A program made the position numbers and the translations under genes. Below are positions 46,632-54,890 of a stretch of DNA of 64,000 bases, piece after piece. Positions within the stretch are counted from its first letter, which is position 1. Each line of letters opens with the position of its first letter. This DNA comes from Mycobacterium sp. JS623 (GTDB taxonomy: Bacteria > Actinomycetota > Actinomycetes > Mycobacteriales > Mycobacteriaceae), in assembly GCF_000328565.1 (NCBI RefSeq), contig NC_019966.1:5766001-5830000 (forward strand), written 5' to 3'. The notes beneath the pieces are model-generated. The model had not been told where the DNA came from. It ran no database searches and saw only the letters and a program-made list of their open reading frames with translations.

Positions 46632-47489
46632 TTATAGGCCCAAAGGTCCTTGCAGTAGTCGATCCCACATCCGGTCACTTACAAGATTTCGCACCAGTAC
46701 GGAGGCCTTTCCGGACAGGCCGACGATATAGCGGGGCTTTGGGTGTTTGGCGTCGACCGCACGCGCCACAGCGCGCGCCACCGTATCGGGCTTGATCGAC
46801 ACCACGGGCATCTGGGCCATCGAGCCGGTGAGCTCCGCGTAACGCCGTTTGAACTCGCCATACGGATCGTTAACGTCACTCAAGCGAGTAGCGGTCAGCT
46901 GAGCGTCGGCGAATTTCGTTCGCACGCCGGTCGGCTCGATCAGTACCACCCGAACACCGAACTGCTTCACTTCGGCCCGTAAGGCAAGTGAAAGCGCCTC
47001 GATGCCGTATTTGCTGATGTGGTACGCCCCCGCACAAGGAGTCGTAAATCTTCCGCCGGTACTACCGATGTTGACTATCGTTCCCGCTCGCCGGGCGCGC
47101 ATGCCGGGCAAGACCGCCTGCGAGAGGTGCAGCACGGCAACCACATTCGTCTCTAATACGCTCCGCAGATCGCTCAACGCGGCCTGCTCGAGTGGGCTCG
47201 CGAACCCGAGCCCGGCGTTGTTGACCAAAACATCAACACCGCCGTGCTCGGTATCGATTTCTTCGACAAGTCGGCAGACGGCGCCTTCATCGGTGACATC
47301 GAGGGGACGCACCTGCAACCCATGTGACTTGAGGTCAGCGAGAGCCTCGAGATTTCGACCCGTTGCGAAGACCTGATACCCGCTGCGTTGAAGTCGGCGA
47401 CAGGTGGCATTACCGATGCCACCAGTCGCCCCGGTCACCAGAGCAATCGGCTTGGCGTTCATCGGATCAGGACTGCGGGTTTGCTTCAT
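46632..47489 (-). CDS. SDR family oxidoreductase
   Basis: A 285-residue classical SDR: TGATGGIGNA near residues 17-26, NNAGLGF, the catalytic serine in NIGSTGG and YHISKYG with Tyr and Lys. The long C-terminal part (KPRYIVGLSGKASVLVRNL) is typical of retinol/17-beta-hydroxysteroid dehydrogenase-like SDRs acting on lipophilic substrates. ATG overlaps the hydrolase stop by four bases. Could reduce or oxidise a carbonyl on the lipid made here. Confidence 0.82.
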   Translation of the reverse strand: MKQTRSPDPMNAKPIALVTGATGGIGNATCRRLQRSGYQVFATGRNLEALADLKSHGLQVRPLDVTDEGAVCRLVEEIDTEHGGVDVLVNNAGLGFASPLEQAALSDLRSVLETNVVAVLHLSQAVLPGMRARRAGTIVNIGSTGGRFTTPCAGAYHISKYGIEALSLALRAEVKQFGVRVVLIEPTGVRTKFADAQLTATRLSDVNDPYGEFKRRYAELTGSMAQMPVVSIKPDTVARAVARAVDAKHPKPRYIVGLSGKASVLVRNLVSDRMWDRLLQGPLGL

Positions 47490-48307
47490 AGGGCTTGAGT
47501 TTCCAGCCACCCGTGGATCCTGTTGGCAACGGCGGCCCATCCCGGTTCGAGCATCATGTCATGTCCCATGTGGGGGAAGAACTCTGCTCGACTGCGATAT
47601 GCGCGCGCCGTTGCGAGAACTTCTCTGCGTGTGACTGCGCCATCGTCGCCGGCCCCTAAGACCAACAGCTTCGTGGTCACGCGTTTGGGCCGCGGGAGAA
47701 CGAACAGGCCGTCGACGCCGGCGCGCGCGCTGGCTTCTTGGAGTCGCGCGGCATACGCGAGGACATGTGCGTCCGGTGTGTGCGCACAGAAGAATCTCTC
47801 GCGGGCCAATTCCGGGGTGTTGACACAGGACAGCGACTTCCCGGTGATTATCATCTTCGCGAAATGCCATGGGTGCCTTTTCATCCAGCGGACGGCTGAT
47901 CCGAGGTACCCGTTGGGAGGCATCGACGCCATCAGAACAGCCGCGGGAGCCTCGTGTGACTCCAAATACTTCTGCACGATGAGGCCGCCCATGGAATGGC
48001 CGATCACCACCGGCCTACTTGGCAGGCTGTCTGCAACGCAGCTGACGTCGTTGACGAAGTCTGCGATCGAACAAGCACGCAGAGGCCTCGGGGCCGAGCT
48101 GCTTCCGTGGCCGCGAAGGCTCAGAGCCACAGCGTGATAACCCTTGCTGGAGAAGAAGTCGAGGAAGTGCTCATTCCAGCACCACGCGGCATGCCAGGCC
48201 CCGTGAACGAAGAGCAAGGGCGCAGGGTGGGATGTGCTCACACTCCCCTTGCCGACTACTTCGAGCAAGGTGCGTTCGGGTTGGGTGGCGGTGTCACGCA
48301 ATCGCAT
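47486..48307 (-). CDS. Alpha/beta hydrolase
   Basis: A 273-residue hydrolase: HGAWHAAWCWNE oxyanion loop, nucleophile elbow GHSMGG, an acidic residue in LGAGDDGAV and histidine in HMGHDMM. ATG 48307 is inside the BVMO 3' end (GTG 48313 is possible), giving an overlap of 14 bases. Next to a Baeyer-Villiger enzyme the obvious role is hydrolysis of the ester or lactone product. The BVMO-hydrolase-SDR order recalls mymA-lipR-Rv3085 of M. tuberculosis. Confidence 0.83.
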   Translation of the reverse strand: MRLRDTATQPERTLLEVVGKGSVSTSHPAPLLFVHGAWHAAWCWNEHFLDFFSSKGYHAVALSLRGHGSSSAPRPLRACSIADFVNDVSCVADSLPSRPVVIGHSMGGLIVQKYLESHEAPAAVLMASMPPNGYLGSAVRWMKRHPWHFAKMIITGKSLSCVNTPELARERFFCAHTPDAHVLAYAARLQEASARAGVDGLFVLPRPKRVTTKLLVLGAGDDGAVTRREVLATARAYRSRAEFFPHMGHDMMLEPGWAAVANRIHGWLETQAL

Positions 48308-49778
48308 AGTCACTTAACGGGAATCGATCCTGTTCTGCCACGGCACTACGTACCGAGGTCGGCCGAAAGAGCGGTGCTTCCCCCGTAGGGCTGAACCAGT
48401 AGGACCGTGATGTCGCACAGTTGCCGAGGCGAAAGACCGAGCTTTCGAGGAGTCGGGTCATCCGATCATGGAATCGAGTGTTCGCCTGTTCGGTGACTTC
48501 GAAGGTGCGGCCTCCCCGCCTCTGCACTTCACTGAACAGACGGTTCATGTGTCTCATCTCATATTCCACTGTGTTGAACCACGACAGCCCCACCCATGCG
48601 TAGGGGCCAGCTAGCGTCAAGAAGTTCGGGAAGCCTGGCACCGCGACGCCCTGGTAAGCCTGGAACGTGTTTTCGCGCCACCACTTCCCGAGATTGCGTC
48701 CATGGCGTCCGATCACCTCAATTGCCGGCAGGTTGGCGTCCCAGACGTCGAAACCCGTTGCAAGAACCAGCGTGTCGATGACCTTTTTCGTACCACTGAT
48801 ATTCACGATGCCGTCTGGCTCGATGGCCGCGATACCCGCGGTTTCCAAGTGCACATGCGGCTTGGTGAACGTGTGGTAGTAAGTGTTCGACATAGTTGGT
48901 CGCTTGCAACCGAAGTCATAGTCTGGATTGAGCTTGTCGCGTAACTGCCTGTCGCGGACCGTGACAAACCGAAGGAGCGTCGCGATCTGGCCGGCGATGA
49001 CGTTGACCTTCTTGAAGTAGCGGAATTTCCACATAGTGAGCACCATCATGAATTCCATAGACGTGTCGGTGCACCACTTCACGATGCGCTGGGCAAGCGG
49101 TACCCGGGCAAAGAGTCGTTGCACAGCGGGCAGAAAGACGACGTCGATCTTCGGCATCACCCATGTCGGAGTGCGCTGATAGACAATCAGCTCCGAAGCT
49201 CGTTTCGCCAACTCAGGGACGACCTGCACGGCGGTGGAACCCGTTCCGATGATTGCCACCCGCTTCCCCGTAAATTGATATGTTTCATCCCATTTGGCTG
49301 TGTGGATGATCCGGCCGGTGAACGTATCGATACCCGGAATGTCCGGATTGCGGGGCTGGCAGAGAAATCCTGTTGCAGCGATCAAGAAGCGGGCGGTCAA
49401 TGTTTGACCGCCGTTGATCTCCACCTGCCAGAGTTCGTCCGCATCGTTCCACCGCGCGCCGTCCACCACGGTGTCGAACCGCATAAACCGGCGTACGTGG
49501 TACTTGTCGGCCACGTGATCGGCGTAGCGCTTCAGTTCTGATCCCGGCGCATAGAGCCGAGACCAATACGGGTTCGGCTCAAACCAGTAGGAGTAGGTGG
49601 TCGAGGGGACGTCTACGGTGAGGCCGGGGTACCGGTTGACATACCAAGTGCCACCCAAATCGTCCTCGCGCTCGAGGATCACGATGTTGGTATAGCCCAA
49701 CCGGTTGAGTTGGATCGCCGCTCCGATTCCACCGAAACCGGCTCCCACTATTGCCGCGTCGAACTGAGGAGTCGTCAT
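48294..49778 (-). CDS. Baeyer-Villiger flavin monooxygenase (MymA/EthA-like)
   Basis: A 494-residue class B flavoprotein monooxygenase. FAD fold GAGFGGIG at residues 12-19, the BVMO fingerprint FTGRIIHTAKW at 153-163, and the NADPH fold GTGSTAVQ at 178-185. These satisfy FxGxxxHxxxW exactly. It would convert a ketone to an ester. ATG 49778 chosen; a GTG two codons upstream is open. First gene of the coupled operon BVMO-hydrolase-SDR-methyltransferase-P450. Confidence 0.9.
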   Translation of the reverse strand: MTTPQFDAAIVGAGFGGIGAAIQLNRLGYTNIVILEREDDLGGTWYVNRYPGLTVDVPSTTYSYWFEPNPYWSRLYAPGSELKRYADHVADKYHVRRFMRFDTVVDGARWNDADELWQVEINGGQTLTARFLIAATGFLCQPRNPDIPGIDTFTGRIIHTAKWDETYQFTGKRVAIIGTGSTAVQVVPELAKRASELIVYQRTPTWVMPKIDVVFLPAVQRLFARVPLAQRIVKWCTDTSMEFMMVLTMWKFRYFKKVNVIAGQIATLLRFVTVRDRQLRDKLNPDYDFGCKRPTMSNTYYHTFTKPHVHLETAGIAAIEPDGIVNISGTKKVIDTLVLATGFDVWDANLPAIEVIGRHGRNLGKWWRENTFQAYQGVAVPGFPNFLTLAGPYAWVGLSWFNTVEYEMRHMNRLFSEVQRRGGRTFEVTEQANTRFHDRMTRLLESSVFRLGNCATSRSYWFSPTGEAPLFRPTSVRSAVAEQDRFPLSDYAIA

Positions 49779-49793
49779 GGGCACAGCCGTCCT

Positions 49794-51716
49794 CTAGTTG
49801 GCTTGGTGGTCAACGCCACCGCGCTTCTCGGTGCCGGCGGAGGTCGGGCTGTCCTTCGCGTCGCCGGATTGGCCACTGGCGCCCTTCAGCACACCCGTGA
49901 CGGACGAAATAGTTGAATTGACAACAGACATCACGGAATTCACGGCCCCGGACAGCCCTCTGGGCGTATCAAGGCCGCCGACTCGATGCGGTTGAACCTT
50001 ATTGCCGTCGACAGTTCGGTCGGCCGACGTCGTTGGTTTGGGATTTTCCGCGGGCTCACCTTCGGTGGGATCTAGCTCGCCAGTCGGTTGAGGATCCGTC
50101 GTCGTCGACGCTGAGTCGAGAGTAACCTCGGTGCCGGTAGAATCGTCATGTCCGCCCGACGCGCCGGTCGCCGGTTTCAGGTTCGCAACCATCGCCTTCG
50201 TGCCATCCAGCGCACCGCTCGTTGGCGACGCCGCCTTCTGAGATACGTTGTCCGATAGCGGTGTTGCAGTGGACGCGATCTGCGGTTCGACGGCGCTCGA
50301 CGCAGCGCCGAAGCCCAGCAGCCGTACGATATCGGACAGCAGTGCGGGGCCGTCGTAGGCGCCCAGCAGTCCACTGTGCCCGGCGATGATCGGAAGTACG
50401 GGATTGATGAGGTTGAGCGCCGCATTGATCGCGGCCGTTGTGCCGGGGTCGAACTTGAAAGCTGCTAATTCCGGTTGCAGCAGTGCTATGGCGGAGTCGA
50501 TTTGCTCTTGCGTCGGGCCGTTGGCCGTTCCGTTCGCCGTGTCCGTCAGCCATTGCTCTATAAGGGGATTCCCCGGCGATCCGGCGAGAATGCTCTTGAC
50601 GATCCCCTCGGTCGTCAGTGAGGCAGGCAAAGCGCACTCGCCGGGGCAGAGAGGGCTCCCAGGGACAAACGGATTGAAATCGATGACGAGGCCGGCCAGG
50701 ACAGCCGCGAGGGTCTGGCTGATCTCGGATGCGGATGCGAGTTTGATGCCGTCAGCGGGGTCCGGAGGTGTCGCGGTCAGGCTATTGAAAAAATTCATCC
50801 ACGGCGCCAGCGGATTCAGCGTGAAGGTGGTTCCGGACCAGGGCATCAACGGTTCGCCGTTGGGACCGGGAATCGTGCCTTCGAAACCGTATCCGCTTTG
50901 GACCGGGCCAGCGGGATCGACGATGTCACCGAAGGTGTACCCGGCCATAAGTTGCGAGAGGGGTACCTGGAAGAAGTTGTTGAGGAGCGGGAAGGGATAG
51001 CCCAGCAATATCGCTGCGCTCCAAATGGTCTTGTCGATTGCCGTGATCCCGGTGATCGGCTGCAACGGAACGAGCGGCGGGCATGTCAGTGCGCCGCATG
51101 CGGCATTCACTGGTAGCTCGGCGGCAGCCAGCATGGATAGCTGATGGCCGGCGGGCCCGGACAACGCCGGGAACGGCACCAGTAAGTCAATGACCGACTG
51201 GTAGTGCCCTGGGTCCGCGGGGTCCGATCCCCAGATGTTCGTCGAGCTACCGACGAACCAATTGCCGGTGAACAACAAGGCCCGCGCCAACTCGTCGAAA
51301 GCCTGCACCTCGTTGTAAGGAACATTTGCGAGTGCATAGATGAGATTGATCGGAATGTTTGCGATGGAGGACGAGTCCGCGGTTAGCCGTATGTTTGCGT
51401 TGGCGACCCGCATCTCCTGTGATGCCTTGGCCGGAAGACCGGTGACCACGGTTGCCCCCACGAGTGCCACCACACCCGTTGTCGCGCAGAAGCGCTGCAC
51501 TTTTCGGTGCGAGAGGCTTTCGCTGGGGGCCTGACGACGACGCTTGTTCCTATACCGGCGATCACCACTGACAGGACGATGCCGACCCCGGTGTTTCGGT
51601 CGTCCGACCGCATGCCTGGCGCCCCTCGGTTCTGGGGTCTGAAATATGACTTCAGGCCCGAATCCTTCTGCACCGCATTGTGGTGTGGCTAAGCTTGGCG
51701 ACAATTTGCGGTTCAT
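49794..51716 (-). CDS. Large exported protein of unknown function
   Basis: Up to 640 residues. A hydrophobic segment (CATTGVVALVGATVV, ending PAKASQ) is followed by a domain rich in Leu, Pro and Asn (IANIPINLIYALANVPYNEV, GNWFVGSSTNIWGSDPADP) and a low-complexity Thr/Pro/Glu-rich tail. ATG 51716 has an AAGGA site; that start puts ~75 basic residues ahead of the signal. GTG 51500 would give a standard 26-residue signal peptide (568 residues) but has no clear ribosome site. I recall similar exported proteins in other mycobacteria, without known function. Confidence 0.6.
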   Translation of the reverse strand: MNRKLSPSLATPQCGAEGFGPEVIFQTPEPRGARHAVGRPKHRGRHRPVSGDRRYRNKRRRQAPSESLSHRKVQRFCATTGVVALVGATVVTGLPAKASQEMRVANANIRLTADSSSIANIPINLIYALANVPYNEVQAFDELARALLFTGNWFVGSSTNIWGSDPADPGHYQSVIDLLVPFPALSGPAGHQLSMLAAAELPVNAACGALTCPPLVPLQPITGITAIDKTIWSAAILLGYPFPLLNNFFQVPLSQLMAGYTFGDIVDPAGPVQSGYGFEGTIPGPNGEPLMPWSGTTFTLNPLAPWMNFFNSLTATPPDPADGIKLASASEISQTLAAVLAGLVIDFNPFVPGSPLCPGECALPASLTTEGIVKSILAGSPGNPLIEQWLTDTANGTANGPTQEQIDSAIALLQPELAAFKFDPGTTAAINAALNLINPVLPIIAGHSGLLGAYDGPALLSDIVRLLGFGAASSAVEPQIASTATPLSDNVSQKAASPTSGALDGTKAMVANLKPATGASGGHDDSTGTEVTLDSASTTTDPQPTGELDPTEGEPAENPKPTTSADRTVDGNKVQPHRVGGLDTPRGLSGAVNSVMSVVNSTISSVTGVLKGASGQSGDAKDSPTSAGTEKRGGVDHQAN

Positions 51717-51936
51717 CACAATCCTTTCGTCATAAAACAGTTGCGGCCCAGTGAAAGTCGCGCGATTGATGTACTCCTGCGGCCGCCGCCCTCCGAGAGA
51801 TAGACGATTCCAGCAACAGGGGCATGGGTAGGGCAAACTGCGGCCACTGATGGAGGATGCTTGGTCGCAGCGTCGCGGGTCAGCTGAAACTCTGCCAGCC
51901 TCACTGCGTTTGGCAATGACCATCCGGCTGTCGGCC
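51717..51936. other. Intergenic region upstream of the exported protein gene
   Basis: A 220-base gap between the nitroreductase stop and the exported-protein start. Open frames run through it but none has a convincing start or composition. It probably holds the promoter for the leftward exported-protein/BVMO genes; no operator is recognisable. Confidence 0.3.
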
Positions 51937-52677
51937 TCATGAGTCCTCCCAAGCGCGGTTGCCGTACGCATCGAGGTGTGTCACCTGTTGCACCGGTCTG
52001 CGGCTTGTCGGCCCGTAATTGCCGCGTGGCCACCCAAGGGGCACGATGCAGCAAGGAGTAACGGACAGCGGCAGTTTGAGGATTCTGCGGGCCGGTCCTT
52101 GGCGCCACAGCGGTAGGGTGATCAGCGAGGCACCTAACCCCATGGCCCGAGCGGCGAGCAGGAGGTTCTGCACGCTGGGATAGATCGAACCCCAGTATCC
52201 CGACAGTGCCGCATGGGGCATGAGCGCGAACGGCACACGTCCCTCACGGAGGCTGAGGTGCAGGCAGGCGACTACGAGCACCGGGACCTCGGCGAAATGG
52301 TCGACTTGCCACTGCACGGCCCGCGCGATCTTCGCCATCGACTCGTCGCGGGCCGCGACCCGGCGCAGGACCATGCCGTAATACACCAGCCAGGCCCGCC
52401 GGTAACGCCTCGCCAGCTTTTCTTTTACCCGACGGTCCTTCACGACGATGAATTCCCAATTCTGTCCGTTCGCACCGGTCGGGGCGCGCAGCGCCAACTC
52501 GATGCACTTCAGCACCACGGCATCGTCGACAGGATCGGGCAGCACACGTCGTAGTGCCCGCTGAGTCATCATCGTTTCCAGGAGCGGCATATCCAGCCGG
52601 GCCAGTGCCTCGGCAGTAGTCGGGACGGCCCCGGGTGCACCGCCCGCAACCGGCGTGTACTTCACGGTTTCGGTCAT
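51937..52677 (-). CDS. Nitroreductase family protein
   Basis: A 246-residue FMN-dependent nitroreductase-fold protein. Family blocks: RALRRVLPDPVDDAVV near residue 40, APTGANGQNWEFIVV near 65-79, and SVQNLLLAARAMGLGASL. ATG 52677 overlaps the stop of the upstream DUF2505-like gene by four bases. The electron acceptor is unknown; with the neighbouring flavodoxin it could form a small redox set. Confidence 0.82.
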   Translation of the reverse strand: MTETVKYTPVAGGAPGAVPTTAEALARLDMPLLETMMTQRALRRVLPDPVDDAVVLKCIELALRAPTGANGQNWEFIVVKDRRVKEKLARRYRRAWLVYYGMVLRRVAARDESMAKIARAVQWQVDHFAEVPVLVVACLHLSLREGRVPFALMPHAALSGYWGSIYPSVQNLLLAARAMGLGASLITLPLWRQGPARRILKLPLSVTPCCIVPLGWPRGNYGPTSRRPVQQVTHLDAYGNRAWEDS

Positions 52678-53204
52678 GTGTTTCTCCTATGCCGTGCCCG
52701 TGCCCGAGGTGTGTCCTCCAACCACTCGGTGGTGAAGCGTTGGACTTCAGCGATCCCGTCCGCGAACTGGCGTGCGACGTAACCTTCGATGGTTCCGCCG
52801 ACTAACGGAATCTTGAACACCGCCGTCGCAGTGAATTTCAAAAGTGTGCCGTTCTGCGTCGGAGTCAGTAACGCGTCGCCGCGGCCCGACCCCAGCGCGC
52901 CGGGCGCGGTGACGCTGATCGATCCCCGCACCAGGTCGCCGATCGGCCTCCAAGACTCATATCTCAGCACGGTGAGGTCACCTGGATAAACTTTCGCAAT
53001 CAATCCAGGCATCGCGCCATGGCGTAGGTCTTGCTTGGTGGATACGGTGATCGCACCGTCGGGATCCACGCGGAAGGACTCCAGCGTTGTGCCGCCGCCG
53101 AAGGCTGCCAGCCTTGCCAGCCAATACTTTTCATCGGCCAGCGTCGAGTGGACACGTTGCACGCTGGCGGGCAACTCGAACGACACCTCGAACGTATGGG
53201 GCAT
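52674..53204 (-). CDS. DUF2505-like (SRPBCC-type lipid-binding fold) protein
   Basis: A 176-residue protein. The start HTFEVSFELPASVQRVHSTLADEKYW and the later GGTIEGYVARQFADGIAEVQRFT are characteristic of the actinobacterial DUF2505 family, START/polyketide-cyclase-like folds with a hydrophobic pocket. Could carry or sense a lipid intermediate. Coupled to the nitroreductase (ATGA) and 24 bases after the flavodoxin-like gene. Confidence 0.72.
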   Translation of the reverse strand: MPHTFEVSFELPASVQRVHSTLADEKYWLARLAAFGGGTTLESFRVDPDGAITVSTKQDLRHGAMPGLIAKVYPGDLTVLRYESWRPIGDLVRGSISVTAPGALGSGRGDALLTPTQNGTLLKFTATAVFKIPLVGGTIEGYVARQFADGIAEVQRFTTEWLEDTPRARARHRRNT

Positions 53205-53228
53205 AGCGAAGCGCCCTCCCTACCTGGC

Positions 53229-53951
53229 CTATTTTTTGACGAACAAGCGGTCCGCGAGCGCATTGGCGAACGAGCGGGTCTCCTCCAGCTGCTCCGGCTG
53301 GACATTTGTCCTGGGAATGCGAACACCCATGTATCTGTCGCGGTACTCACCCGATCCCAGATAGCTGGTCAACGAAAGCATTGAACGGAGCTGTCCGCCC
53401 GGGTATTCGAAATGAATTCCGTCAACGTAGCGGCCACCCTGCTGCTCTCCCAGCTGCCGGACGGTCTCCAGGTTCTCGCGCCAGTACCGCCGGCACACCA
53501 CGAACACCGCAAACGGCTTGCCGGAGAGCAGCATTCCTGCTTCGTCGGTCTGCAAGAAAGAGCGCATTGGCATGTTTGTGGTCCGCCACCAGGTCGGTGA
53601 TCCGATACATACGAGGTCGTAGTCTCGTTTGTTAACCTCTTCGGGTGTTCGGATCTCCGCGGTTGTACCGCGCATCTGCGCAGGCAGCACGCTCAGCATA
53701 TCGGGCCACACGTGCCGCATCGGGAAACGCGAAAACCGTTGTGCGAAACGTGGATCAGTAAACTCAATCCGAGCTTCGTGTACCTCACACCCGCGGTCAG
53801 CGAACGCGCTTCCCGCACTGTTGAGTACCTTTTGTGATTGCCCGGTGTACGTGTAGTAGACCAGCAATACTTGCGGAGACCGCGCCGGGGATCCACGATC
53901 GCCGGCCACTTCGCTCCCCCCGGCGAGCTGTTGATCAAGTTCCGATGACAT
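53229..53951 (-). CDS. Flavodoxin-like NAD(P)H/FMN protein
   Basis: A 240-residue protein with a flavodoxin fold: FMN phosphate loop YYTYTGQSQKV near residues 32-42, and the isoalloxazine loop GSPTWWRTTNMP near 120. An N-terminal ~25 residues are polar and variable. It could donate electrons to the P450 or nitroreductase encoded downstream on the same strand. ATG 53951; a GTG directly upstream is also open. First gene of the leftward flavodoxin-DUF2505-nitroreductase unit. Confidence 0.75.
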   Translation of the reverse strand: MSSELDQQLAGGSEVAGDRGSPARSPQVLLVYYTYTGQSQKVLNSAGSAFADRGCEVHEARIEFTDPRFAQRFSRFPMRHVWPDMLSVLPAQMRGTTAEIRTPEEVNKRDYDLVCIGSPTWWRTTNMPMRSFLQTDEAGMLLSGKPFAVFVVCRRYWRENLETVRQLGEQQGGRYVDGIHFEYPGGQLRSMLSLTSYLGSGEYRDRYMGVRIPRTNVQPEQLEETRSFANALADRLFVKK

Positions 53952-54029
53952 CACTACCTTCCTTCGTCGCCATCGACATTCGTGCCGGTTCTTCGTCGCG
54001 GGCGGCGCTCGCGCACTAACCTCGGTCAG

Positions 54030-54890
54030 GTGACTGACAAGGTTTCCGTTGATCTCAGCGGGGCAGCTCAAACCATGCTCACGACGCTGTACCTCAAGGC
54101 GCTGGACGCTGGATTTGATCGCCCCGTTCTGGGTGACTCGTACGCGAAGGAGGCAATCAGCCGCATTGATTACGACTGGCGAGAGATCGGAATCACCGGT
54201 CGGTGGGCGCCTCTGGTCACCGTCCGCTCTGCGCAGTACGACATCTGGGCGTCCCAGTTCATCGCAGTTCACCAGGGCGTCACCGTTGTGCATCTCGGTT
54301 GCGGCCTGGACAGCAGGGTCTTTCGGCTGGATCCCGGTCCTGATGTCGAGTGGTATGACGTCGACTATCCGGCGGTCATCGCGTTGCGCGAGAAGATCTA
54401 CCAATCGCGGCCCCGGTATCACCTGATCGCCGCCTCTGCCACCGATCCGTCCTGGCTCAGCGGAATTCCTTCGCACCGCCCGGTGCTTCTGCTCGCGGAA
54501 GGCATAAGCATGTACTTGACGGAGCGCGATGGTGTCGCGCTCCTGCGACGCATTGTCGACCACTTTTCGTGCGGGGAAATGCAAATCGACTTCTACAACA
54601 GCTTCGGGATCAGGACTCAGAAGGCGCACACGTTGGTGCGCCGGTCCGGTTCGACGCTGTACTGGGCGGTGAACTCGCCGCAGGACATCCTGGCGCGTGT
54701 TCCCGGTGTCCGATTGCTGATAGCGGTCCCGTTCTTCGAAGCAGGTACGTTCAACCGGGCATCGGCTGCATTCCGGTTCGCCAAGTGGGTGGTGCGCGCG
54801 GTACCGCCTCTGTACAGGACGCTGCAATACCATCGCTATGCGTTCGGAAACGTTGAGCCACAGCATGATCAAGCCGTTCTCGACCGCTGA
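54030..54890 (+). CDS. LCM-type (TcmP-like) SAM-dependent methyltransferase
   Basis: A 286-residue methyltransferase of the leucine carboxyl methyltransferase superfamily: VVHLGCGLDSRVFRLD (SAM motif I) near residues 90-105, WYDVDYPAVI and LLAEGISMYL. The class includes TcmP-type polyketide O-methyltransferases. GTG 54030 is divergent from the flavodoxin-like gene by 78 bases, and the last 22 bases overlap convergent papA5. A DIM-related or free-acid methylation role is possible. Confidence 0.8.
   Translation: MTDKVSVDLSGAAQTMLTTLYLKALDAGFDRPVLGDSYAKEAISRIDYDWREIGITGRWAPLVTVRSAQYDIWASQFIAVHQGVTVVHLGCGLDSRVFRLDPGPDVEWYDVDYPAVIALREKIYQSRPRYHLIAASATDPSWLSGIPSHRPVLLLAEGISMYLTERDGVALLRRIVDHFSCGEMQIDFYNSFGIRTQKAHTLVRRSGSTLYWAVNSPQDILARVPGVRLLIAVPFFEAGTFNRASAAFRFAKWVVRAVPPLYRTLQYHRYAFGNVEPQHDQAVLDR

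Noticed and set aside
53954..54872. N-terminal extension of the flavodoxin-like gene, antisense to the LCM methyltransferase
   Set aside because: The frame stays open to 54872, but the translation is composition-biased and opposes a clear methyltransferase; flavodoxin similarity starts near 53900.
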